A DNA stretch of 28,744 bases from an uncultured Collinsella sp. (GTDB lineage: Bacteria; Actinomycetota; Coriobacteriia; Coriobacteriales; Coriobacteriaceae). The notes beneath the pieces are model-generated. The model was given only the letters and a program-made list of their open reading frames with translations. It ran no database searches and was not told the origin of the DNA. Made by a program: the position numbers and the translations under genes. Below, in pieces: positions 1-6,108 of this stretch. Location: contig CALLNU010000012.1 of assembly GCA_938005465.1 (NCBI GenBank), positions 1 through 28,744 on the forward strand, given 5' to 3'. Within the stretch, counting starts at the first letter, position 1, and each line of letters begins with the position of its first letter.

Positions 1-80
1 GCGTTCATGCTGCCCCCATCATCGCGGTCTATGGGGTCAACGATATGGCACCGTGGGGACATATGTATGTCAATCCTGGT

Positions 81-791
81 CTAACAGAGCCATTTAAAAT
101 TATCAGGCAGCTTCGCAAGAGCCTCTATGAGCACACCATGATTCTTGTTTTCGTTAAGATCACCGACGGACAGCAAGACAAAATCGTTCTTGCCCAGGCC
201 GAGCTCCGCGCGCGTGTCCGCGCAGTTCTTAACGCAAACAAACCTGTCTAGGTCGACACCCACGCCGGGCACATACTCCACACGGCAATGCGCGAATTGC
301 CGTGCACGCTTACAGTCCTCATCGTTTATGGTCACCAGTACATCGGTAAAGCGACTCATCACTCGCTCTACGGGATACCAAAGCACCCAGTTAATTAGAG
401 GCGCCCCATCATAAAAATGAAAACCGTGCGCAGTGTAAATCACTTTTGTCCCACTGTGACGAGCATCTCGAGCTGCAAGACGCGTGAGAACACCTCCCAC
501 GGGAGTGTGGGTGTGAACAATAGCGAAATGCTCCTTGGCGAAGAGTTTACGCAGCTGTTTGTAGGCAACGATCGTCTGCATTGAGAATGGACTGCGTGCG
601 AAGTCAATATTAACGAAATGGTCGCAGAATGGGATTTCACAGACACCGTCTGGATAATCGTTCTTAGCAGCTACCCATGTCTCCCAACCCTGCTCTTTGA
701 ACCACTTGAGATAAGGTATGTGGAACTTAGCAATATGCCCGCGCACCAGCGTAGCTGTGAAAAGAACGCGACCATGGTCAGGGAAGCTCAT
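81..791 (-). CDS. glycosyltransferase family 4 protein, truncated after the N-terminal domain
   Basis: Probable sugar transferase for capsule or exopolysaccharide repeat-unit assembly on the cytoplasmic membrane face. The 236 residues read as the acceptor-binding half of a GT4 (GT-B fold) enzyme: HIPYLKWFKEQGWE near the start, HTHTPVGGVLTRLAAR near residue 95, YTAHGFHFYDGAP near 120, and EYVPGVGVDLDRF near 180. The chain then enters the second Rossmann domain (LLSVGDLNENKNHG) and stops at a TAG after KWLC. Relatives are about 360-380 residues, so the nucleotide-sugar-binding domain is missing. None of the three frames beyond the stop, up to the window edge, restores a GDGP-like continuation. 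An ATG at 8..6 on the same strand, preceded by GGGGG, could start another gene. The start codon overlaps the sugar transferase stop as ATGA, so the two are translationally coupled. Whether the fragment is functional is unknown; a pseudogene is likely. Confidence 0.75.
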   Translation of the reverse strand: MSFPDHGRVLFTATLVRGHIAKFHIPYLKWFKEQGWETWVAAKNDYPDGVCEIPFCDHFVNIDFARSPFSMQTIVAYKQLRKLFAKEHFAIVHTHTPVGGVLTRLAARDARHSGTKVIYTAHGFHFYDGAPLINWVLWYPVERVMSRFTDVLVTINDEDCKRARQFAHCRVEYVPGVGVDLDRFVCVKNCADTRAELGLGKNDFVLLSVGDLNENKNHGVLIEALAKLPDNFKWLC

Positions 792-1576
792 CTCGCACCG
801 TCTCCCGTGCTCACAACGCCAAGCGTCTTGAGCATAATCTCAAGGTCCATCTTGATGCTTCTAGATTTAATGTACTGGAGGTCAAACATGACCTTCTCGC
901 TGGGAAGCAAGTCGTACCCGCCAGTCACCTGGGCAAGACCGGAAATGCCCGGACGGACCATAGTGCGGTAATGCCATCCGTGAATGCGTTTCTCAAACTC
1001 ATCACAAAACGCAGGACGCTCGGGGCGAGGACCAATTAGGCTCATATCGCCTTTGAAGACGTTCCAAAATTGCGGTATCTCGTCCAAACGCGTCTTACGC
1101 ATAAACTTGCCAAACGGCGTTACGCGCGGATCTTCGTCCTGAGCCCACTGGATACCACGAGATTCAGCATCAGTGTACATGCTGCGGAACTTATAGATAT
1201 TAAAGACCTTGCCGTCCTTGCCAACGCGACGCTGTGCATAAATGACGGGGCCTTCGGACTCGGACTTAATCTTGACGGCAATGACAGCCATCGGAATCGC
1301 GAGAATAATGAGCGCGCAACCGCAGGAGACAACATCAAAAGAGCGCTTGATAAGGCGGTAGAAGAACCCACCGTTTACGACGGGTTCTTCTAGTTCAATG
1401 ATGTCGTCACCGGGCAACAACTTTTCCAGCACGTCAGCAGGGATACCGTTCTCCGACAGCTTAGGCTCATGCTTTCCGACGTTGTTAAGCTTTGCAGCCT
1501 CGCGCCTGTCCTCAAGCGTGACAGCGAGCGCTGCCGCATCCCCCATTTGATTTTCTTGCACGTTCTCTTCCAACAC
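788..1576 (-). CDS. undecaprenyl-phosphate sugar-phosphate transferase (bacterial sugar transferase family)
   Basis: Initiating glycosyltransferase that moves a sugar-1-phosphate from a UDP-sugar to undecaprenyl phosphate, starting capsule or exopolysaccharide repeat units at the membrane. The family signatures are clear: one hydrophobic segment near residues 85-105, then QRRVGKDGKVFNIYKFRSM near 125-145, then KTRLDEIPQFWNVFKGDMSLIGPRPERP near 170-200. The length of 262 fits the short WcaJ/EpsL-type members that have one membrane helix; about 75 N-terminal residues before the helix are polar and not recognised. I chose the GTG start because AGGGGA lies 4 bases upstream; an internal ATG (MGDAAA) is the alternative. 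It sits 51 bases after the antiterminator gene and its stop overlaps the next start. The sugar specificity cannot be read from the sequence. Confidence 0.9.
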   Translation of the reverse strand: MLEENVQENQMGDAAALAVTLEDRREAAKLNNVGKHEPKLSENGIPADVLEKLLPGDDIIELEEPVVNGGFFYRLIKRSFDVVSCGCALIILAIPMAVIAVKIKSESEGPVIYAQRRVGKDGKVFNIYKFRSMYTDAESRGIQWAQDEDPRVTPFGKFMRKTRLDEIPQFWNVFKGDMSLIGPRPERPAFCDEFEKRIHGWHYRTMVRPGISGLAQVTGGYDLLPSEKVMFDLQYIKSRSIKMDLEIMLKTLGVVSTGDGAR

Positions 1577-1627
1577 TTCGTCCCCTGGTCGGGGCTCCTC
1601 CCTGTTCCGCTAAGCAGTCGCCTGCAG

Positions 1628-2173
1628 CTAGGCGATCGCCTTTTTAAGGTTGCGCATTACACGCTGCTCGGCTGAAAGCACGGCAAGACCAACGCGCGTA
1701 GTAACGCGTCGGCCGCACAGATCAAGCTCCAAATAAGCAGTGCTCTTGCGTCTGTTAATGGATTTGATAAGGCCTTCGTGGCCCAGCAGCGGACCTGCCG
1801 TAACTACGACCTGGTCACCGTCTTTCAGGGCCTCGCTCATGGGCACCACACGGTCTCCCTTATGCGTAAATCCGCCAATAAGCTGGACCTCTTCTTTTGC
1901 CAGCGGCACAAACTGACCATCCTGAGATATCACCCGGGCAAAGTCGTCCATGCGCAGCAGATGCTGTTGCACAGTGCGGGGATCGGCCGTATCGCAGATA
2001 AGATAACCGGGAAAGAGTGGTTTGGTCGTATTGACCCATTCGCCCCGTACTTTAATCTCGGTTTGAAATTGGGGATAAAAGAGCTCTTGCATGGCACTTG
2101 CCGGCACCACGCGCTCGATGCGCTCGCGCATTACGTCTTCGCGACCGTTAATGACCTGGATCACATACCACAC
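1628..2173 (-). CDS. NusG-family specialised transcription antiterminator (LoaP/RfaH-like)
   Basis: NusG paralogue that would bind RNA polymerase and allow read-through of the long polysaccharide operon that follows. The N-terminal NGN domain is visible (WYVIQVINGREDVMRERIE, LFPGYLICD, near residues 1-95) and a C-terminal KOW domain follows (DGDQVVVTAGPLLGHEGLIKSINRRK near 120-150). At 181 residues it has normal size for the group. Four GTG codons compete at the 5' end. I prefer the one giving the typical MWYVIQV start because AAGGGG lies 9 bases upstream; starting at 2182 would add three residues. Being first in a cell-surface operon behind a structured leader matches known LoaP and RfaH genes. 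It is not the housekeeping nusG, which normally lies beside secE and rplK. LoaP versus another NusG-SP subgroup is an inference. Confidence 0.87.
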   Translation of the reverse strand: MWYVIQVINGREDVMRERIERVVPASAMQELFYPQFQTEIKVRGEWVNTTKPLFPGYLICDTADPRTVQQHLLRMDDFARVISQDGQFVPLAKEEVQLIGGFTHKGDRVVPMSEALKDGDQVVVTAGPLLGHEGLIKSINRRKSTAYLELDLCGRRVTTRVGLAVLSAEQRVMRNLKKAIA

Positions 2174-2202
2174 GAGCACCACCCCCTTGCTGTCTTACGT
2201 GT

Positions 2203-2275
2203 GGCTCACGGGGTTTGGGTATGGCTTCGCCAGGGCGCTTGTGCGCGAAGGCGCTCCATATTCAAACCCTGAGCC
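2203..2275 (-). promoter_or_regulatory. large leader hairpin just upstream of the antiterminator gene
   Basis: In the transcript the outer stem pairs 2275-2263 with 2217-2203: five base pairs, a 1/3 internal loop, then seven base pairs. Inside it, 2250-2245 can pair with 2230-2225, capped by a GCGC stem. It ends about 30 bases before the antiterminator start. A structured element here could be the recruitment site for the encoded NusG paralogue or an attenuator; the pairing is seen, the role is inferred. Confidence 0.45.
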
Positions 2276-2641
2276 CAGTTAGACAAGCACGTGGCTCTGC
2301 CCCACCGTGAACGGTATGTATGAGTGCAGTTGCTAGAGACGCGGACGTGTATCGCAAAAATCACCGCGACTCCAGCTGGCTGCGTGCGAACCAGTCAAGC
2401 GGGAACAAAACTGGACCGCACGCAGACAGCTGAAGACTGCTGAGGTTTGCCGTAGCAACTTGATGCAATATCCAATGCGAACTTTTAAATGCTCGCAAAA
2501 ACAAGTGCAAAATCGCGCATGGCAATCAATATTGGAGCTCGTGGTGTTTCTAGCACCGCCGTTACGGCCGGATGTTGATCGACCCTGTGCTACGTGGCCT
2601 GCTGGAGCCGTGAGCACAGTTGAACTCATGTAACGTTAGGT

Positions 2642-2650
2642 ATTCTAGCA
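2642..2650 (-). promoter_or_regulatory. extended -10 promoter for the polysaccharide operon
   Basis: On the minus strand TGCTAGAAT is an extended -10 element (TGN plus TAGAAT). The -35 region, about 17 bases upstream, is weak, which is usual for extended -10 promoters. Transcription from here would give a leader of roughly 460 bases before the NusG-like gene, containing several hairpins, including one at 2560-2541 that begins GGCGGT. No convincing gene is seen in that leader. Confidence 0.45.
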
Positions 2651-2919
2651 CAAGCTGTTAGTGAAACTGATTTGGGCTGCGTTGGACAACATATCGTTCA
2701 TTTGACGTGCTTTAGGGGGTTGTTTTGGGATGTTGTTCACGTAGGCGCAGGTTATTGGGGTGCTGGCAATAATTGGGAGCGTTCCTGAAGCTCAAATGGA
2801 ACGGCGAGCTGCACTGATAATCGAGTTTGGCTAACAAACTATGTACAGAGTTGGGAAATAAATTGTGCAACTTTTTGTTGGTGTGGGTGAGAGTATATGC
2901 CCCGAGAAATTTCAGCATG
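2651..2919. other. non-coding spacer with no recognisable gene
   Basis: The stretch between the polysaccharide promoter and the tRNA terminator is AT-richer than the surrounding genes. I see no supported reading frame, repeat or RNA in it. Confidence 0.5.
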
Positions 2920-2949
2920 AAAAAGGCCTTCGGAATTCCGAAGGCCTTT
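2920..2949 (-). terminator. Rho-independent terminator of the tRNA-Ala gene
   Basis: A 28-base perfect palindrome (2922-2949, centred on GGAATTCC) starts 10 bases after the tRNA CCA and runs into five U residues on the minus strand. It is a textbook intrinsic terminator. Confidence 0.9.
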
Positions 2950-2959
2950 GCATTCACGA

Positions 2960-3035
2960 TGGTGGAGACGAGGGGGATCGAACCCCTGACCTCTTGACTG
3001 CCAGTCAAGCGCTCTCCCAGCTGAGCTACGCCCCC
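2960..3035 (-). tRNA. tRNA-Ala (anticodon GGC)
   Basis: The 76-base minus-strand gene has an encoded CCA end. The acceptor stem pairs GGGGGCG with CGTCTCC, using two G-U wobbles. The D arm has TAGCTCAGCTGGGAGAGC. The anticodon stem CTTGA/TCAAG closes the loop CTGGCAG, giving anticodon GGC, which reads GCC alanine codons. The T arm contains GGTTCGATCC. It is monocistronic, with its own promoter and terminator. Confidence 0.96.
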
Positions 3036-3048
3036 GTGACGAGGAGAT

Positions 3049-3077
3049 ACTATAGGGGAATGTTTTGCTTGATGCAA
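3049..3077 (-). promoter_or_regulatory. sigma-70-type promoter of tRNA-Ala
   Basis: On the minus strand a TTGCAT -35 box (3077-3072) is separated by exactly 17 bases from a TATAGT -10 box (3054-3049). This places the start about 7 bases after the -10, just before the mature tRNA 5' end at 3035. Confidence 0.8.
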
Positions 3078-3298
3078 GGGGGAATTTTGATTGATTGTCG
3101 TATCTTACGGGTTTTCCTGGGATGGGACTGAATTAGCTATTTTGGCGGGTATGAAAATAACTTGCTGGGTTTATTAGTTTTCTGGTTGAAAAAAGTCTCC
3201 TACCATTTTGTTAAGCCAATGGTTGGATTTAAAGCGGAGCAACTCATTGAAGTTATAAAATCTCTGGTTGAAATCGTCTTTGCCAGGGAGGACCGACC

Positions 3299-3571
3299 AT
3301 GGCCGAGAAGTTCGCGTTCGACTACGTTAACGAGATTTTGGGTATCGTCAACTACGTGCGCGAAGTGCTACGCCCCGCCTTCACTACTGGGACTGCCGAG
3401 CCGCATCTCAATCGCATCATCGCGTGCAGCAGCCTGACGATTGGCCCGCGCATCGACGTCCCGGAACCGCTCTTCGTGACCGAGCCCGACCGCGACGACG
3501 AGATGGTGGATGAGTTTATCGAACCGAGGACAGATCTGAGAATCGACGCAGAAACGGGCGAGGTGTTATGA
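3299..3571 (+). CDS. hypothetical protein, first gene of a two-gene module
   Basis: I do not recognise this 90-residue protein. It has an N-terminal part likely to be helical and mildly hydrophobic (FDYVNEILGIVNYVREVLRP) and a strongly acidic C-terminal half (EPDRDDEMVDEF, then RTDLRIDAETGEVL). There is no signal peptide or membrane helix. The start is well supported by AGGGAGGA six bases upstream of the ATG. It overlaps the following gene by ATGA, so the two are almost certainly co-translated and may form a complex. A small acidic partner before a HEPN-like protein is the usual shape of a toxin-antitoxin pair, but that is inference from layout only. GC is lower than in the neighbouring glycogen genes. 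Confidence 0.65.
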   Translation: MAEKFAFDYVNEILGIVNYVREVLRPAFTTGTAEPHLNRIIACSSLTIGPRIDVPEPLFVTEPDRDDEMVDEFIEPRTDLRIDAETGEVL

Positions 3572-4266
3572 GCATAGCAGCAATTGCCGATTGGGAGCCC
3601 ATGCCCTCTACGTGTTTAAAATGCAGCGACAACGAATACGGGTTCCCCACCGTCGTCTGCCGTACGCCCAGCAGACTTGTGGAAGAGTGCGAAAAAGCTT
3701 TCGACGCAGGGCTGCTGCTCGCCGCTTTGACTCTCGTAGTGACCATCCCAGACGTATGCGCAAACATCGACGGGACGGATTACCGAAAATGGTGCAAGGA
3801 GTACCTGGAGCTCCCGAACGATGGGAGAAAAATGACCAATGCGCGCAAGGGCGAGAAGCGCCCAGATGAGATAAAAGAGGGGTTTGAGACGATAGAGGAT
3901 CGAGGCATCTTTACGGCATCGGATCTCTATCAGCTTCGCTGCGCGGTGATCCATGCGGGGTCGTCGGTCATCGAGGGAAGGGGCGAAGCGTATAGCCCCT
4001 ACAAAGCCATCGGGGTTTGCGTTCAGGGCGATGCGCGCGGGATAATCGCGAGTTATGGGCATAAAGGAATCGGCCATGGAAGCCAACAAGACTGCGAGTT
4101 CGATTGCGTCGTCAAGCTTGAAGGGCTCATCTCTCTCATAGCAAAGGGTGTGTGGAAATTCGTCGAGGAAAACCCCGAGCGCGATCGAGAATACTCAACG
4201 GGGAAAGGACTTTCCCGCCAAGGCGTGGTGGACTTCAGGCCTTTAATCAAAAAGCAAAGTTGTTAA
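3568..4266 (+). CDS. uncharacterised protein with HEPN-like R-x4-H motif
   Basis: This 232-residue cytoplasmic protein has no function I can name. Visible features are a helical N-terminal half with AFDAGLLLAALTLVVTIPDVCANI near residues 48-72, then KWCKEYLELP, and a segment LYQLRCAVIHAGSS near 120-133. The last contains R-C-A-V-I-H, which fits the R-x4-6-H active-site signature of HEPN-superfamily ribonucleases. The order 'AALxL..TIPDVC' followed later by 'LRCxxxH.G' resembles, from memory, a widespread family of bacterial hypothetical proteins. A C-K-C pair near residues 16-19 is present but lacks partners for a zinc site. It is co-translated with the small protein upstream and is followed by a long hairpin. 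RNase, toxin or anti-phage activity is inference; any other HEPN-like role is possible. Confidence 0.7.
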   Translation: MSIAAIADWEPMPSTCLKCSDNEYGFPTVVCRTPSRLVEECEKAFDAGLLLAALTLVVTIPDVCANIDGTDYRKWCKEYLELPNDGRKMTNARKGEKRPDEIKEGFETIEDRGIFTASDLYQLRCAVIHAGSSVIEGRGEAYSPYKAIGVCVQGDARGIIASYGHKGIGHGSQQDCEFDCVVKLEGLISLIAKGVWKFVEENPERDREYSTGKGLSRQGVVDFRPLIKKQSC

Positions 4267-4302
4267 GCATGTGGTTAGATTTGCATACGAGCGGGTTGTT
4301 AG

Positions 4303-4374
4303 ATAAGTGGTTGGATTAAACAGAATCCCGTTTGCGGAAACCAAACAATCGTTTAACAACTTCCAACCACTTAT
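4303..4374. repeat. 72-base inverted repeat, possible bidirectional terminator
   Basis: A 13-base perfect inverted repeat (4303-4315 with 4362-4374) continues inward with TTAAAC/GTTTAA after a bulge and then GTTTG/CAAAC. It lies between two convergent genes. A run of six T residues begins about 10 bases beyond the right arm on the plus strand. It could be a terminator or a palindromic mobile repeat. Confidence 0.55.
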
Positions 4375-4435
4375 TTTACTTACCCTTTTTTGCGTTGCCA
4401 AAATTAGCCAATTCAGCCCAGTCCCGATAAAACCC

Positions 4436-5077
4436 TCACGCCAGCAAATAGCCGATCGCAACGCCTTGATGAACTTGGATCTTGGCCGTACCCCTAACGA
4501 CATTGGAGATGCCGGTGTCAGCCAGTAGTCCCAGCGGGCTGTGATCTAGCTCCCATTCTAGGCCGTGTTCGCTTACCTCGGTGTTGGGGGCAATGGCGAT
4601 GATGGAGAACGTCTTGCCTTCGGCACCCTCGATGGTCCACGATTCGCCTGCGCGAAGGATGCGGGCGACAATCTTGTCCTCGGCAATCCAGATAGGGGCG
4701 TCCTCGTAGCCTGCAAGCAGGCCCAGTACGGAAAGCGCCATATCCGGACGGCCGCCGGTTGCGCAGGTCGTAACCACTTCGGCACCCGGCCAGCGACGGC
4801 GGACGGAATCGAGCGCCAGCGCCAGATCGGTATAGTCCTTGTACGGGTCGTGGCGCTCAACTTCAAAGTCGGTGGCGGCATCGACTAACGTGCGACCCGC
4901 GTCGCTTACCGTGTCGGCATCCCCCACATATAAGTCGCAGCCCAGGCCGGCGCCCAACAGCGCGTCGAGTCCTCGGTCCACGGCGACAACGTGGTCGCAC
5001 TCCGCCGCCAGTTGACGCAACAGATCCGCGCTCGCCACCACGGGCGAGCCGCAAACCACTAATACCTTGCAAGCCAC
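4436..5077 (-). CDS. thiN: thiamine diphosphokinase
   Basis: Transfers pyrophosphate from ATP to thiamine, giving thiamine diphosphate in the cytoplasm. Family landmarks along the 213 residues: CDHVVAVDRGLDALLGAGL near 27-45, the metal-binding stretch as GDADT near 52 (GDFDS in most relatives), KDYTDLALAL near 80-89, TGGRPDMALSVLG near 106-118, and the C-terminal beta domain ending ISNVVRGTAKIQVHQGVAIGYLL. Length is normal. The start is GTG with GAGGG just upstream, nine bases after the HAD gene stop, so the two form an operon. The changed GDADT still keeps both aspartates. An intact enzyme is the simplest reading. Confidence 0.87.
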   Translation of the reverse strand: MACKVLVVCGSPVVASADLLRQLAAECDHVVAVDRGLDALLGAGLGCDLYVGDADTVSDAGRTLVDAATDFEVERHDPYKDYTDLALALDSVRRRWPGAEVVTTCATGGRPDMALSVLGLLAGYEDAPIWIAEDKIVARILRAGESWTIEGAEGKTFSIIAIAPNTEVSEHGLEWELDHSPLGLLADTGISNVVRGTAKIQVHQGVAIGYLLA

Positions 5078-5086
5078 AGCCCTCGC

Positions 5087-5776
5087 CTATCCCTCAAACG
5101 AAAGCACGCGGGCCAGGTCAAGCTCCTCGTAGCTGTCGATAAAGATATCGCAGTTGTCGCGAACCTCGTCGCGATCCATGCGGCCGTGCGGGTCATAGAT
5201 ACCCACACGCTTAAAGCCGGCGACCCCAGAGCTCTTAAGGCCAAAAACGGCGTCCTCAAACACCCATGCGCGCTCAAACTTATGCCCATGGCGCTCCTCC
5301 AGGCGGCGCAGCGCCAGCTCGTACACATCGGGGAACTGCTTGGAACGTCCCGCCTCGCCCGTTGTGGTCACAAACTCCATGTAAGCGTCGAGCCCGGCGC
5401 CCGCAAGCGCAGACTTAACCAGCTCGGCCGGCGTGGACGTAGCAACGCACATGGCAATGCCCGCCGCCTTCGCCTGCTCCAAAAATGCCAGGAGCCCCTT
5501 GCGCGGCGGCACCTTGGAGTACCCATCAATCAGAATATTGCTCAGCTCGCGATACAGTTCCTCGCCGTTCGCACCAATGCCCCACGTGTCGTGGTAGGCC
5601 TGGCACTCGTCCTCGAGCGACAAATGCTCAAATTGGGCAAAATCATCGACCGTCACGTCAACTCCGTGGCGGTGCAATAACTCGGGCTGCGCATAGCCCC
5701 AAACAGGGGTGCTATTAACCAGCGTGCCGTCGCAATCGAAAATAAAAGCAACCTTGGGAGCGGCGGTATGGGACAT
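5087..5776 (-). CDS. HAD-superfamily hydrolase, beta-phosphoglucomutase/phosphatase-like
   Basis: Cytoplasmic phosphatase or phosphomutase of HAD subfamily IA, 229 residues. Motif I is FDCDGTLVNS with the nucleophile at Asp14 and the acid/base at Asp16. A helical cap follows, then motif II in CVATSTPAEL, motif III Lys in the SKQFPD segment, and motif IV VFEDAVFGLKSS supplying the Mg-binding acidic residues. The start is supported by GAAAGG eight bases upstream. It is the promoter-proximal gene of the pair with thiN and diverges from glgB across a region of TGGTAAAAC sites. A role in sugar-phosphate metabolism is tempting, because beta-phosphoglucomutases share this fold and the neighbours handle glucose-1-phosphate, but the substrate cannot be read from the sequence. 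Confidence 0.85.
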   Translation of the reverse strand: MSHTAAPKVAFIFDCDGTLVNSTPVWGYAQPELLHRHGVDVTVDDFAQFEHLSLEDECQAYHDTWGIGANGEELYRELSNILIDGYSKVPPRKGLLAFLEQAKAAGIAMCVATSTPAELVKSALAGAGLDAYMEFVTTTGEAGRSKQFPDVYELALRRLEERHGHKFERAWVFEDAVFGLKSSGVAGFKRVGIYDPHGRMDRDEVRDNCDIFIDSYEELDLARVLSFEG

Positions 5777-5799
5777 ATTACGAACCTTTCGATGTCAAA

Positions 5800-5912
5800 T
5801 GGTAAACAACCTGCTAAAAACGTTTTACCAAACGTCAGCCTAACAGTTTTGAAAACCTAATTGGTAAAACTGTCAAGAGTTTTACCACGGCAATTCTGCC
5901 AGTGGTATAAAC
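5800..5912. promoter_or_regulatory. cluster of TGGTAAAAC operator-like half-sites between the HAD gene and glgB
   Basis: Five copies or near copies lie within 113 bases. They are TGGTAAAC at 5800-5807, GTTTTACCA at 5822-5830, TTGGTAAAAC at 5861-5870, GTTTTACCAC at 5879-5888 and TGGTATAAAC at 5903-5912. Two of them form a perfect 10-base inverted repeat (5862-5871 and 5878-5887) with a 6-base spacer. The same motif precedes the GH13-GH77 gene at 15788. The arrangement looks like binding sites for a dimeric repressor controlling both divergent directions; no candidate regulator gene lies in the window. Confidence 0.6.
5881..5911 (+). promoter_or_regulatory. candidate promoter of the glycogen operon
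   Basis: A TATAAA -10 box at 5906-5911 is preceded by TTTACC at 5881-5886. The 19-base spacing is longer than ideal. Operator-like half-sites overlap both boxes, which would suit repression. The leader to glgB would be about 190 bases. Confidence 0.35.
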
Positions 5913-6108
5913 ATGGCGCTTACCGATTAAACGCGCCCGCAAATCCACTTTCGTCCATAAAACTAACGTACAGGTGTTATCGTAGTTTCTGCCGAAAGTT
6001 CCACCGAGCACGCGAGGTGGAACGAATCATAGAACTATCGCCGTCCCTTCGATTCGTGCAGCCTTGGACCTTTCGCATCTAGTCACCAAGGCAACACGCT
6101 GCCGCGTC

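Noticed and set aside
2333..2629. 98-codon frame in the polysaccharide operon leader
   Set aside because: Cys/Ser/Arg-rich composition, no homology recognised, and it lies in a structured untranslated leader.
3162..3437. 91-codon plus-strand frame overlapping the small gene of the HEPN-like module
   Set aside because: Its second half is the out-of-frame reading of the gene at 3299, which has a much better ribosome site.
4303..4374. Integron attC site
   Set aside because: GTTGGAT fits the core-site consensus, but the expected partner core at the outer end and the conserved bulges are missing.
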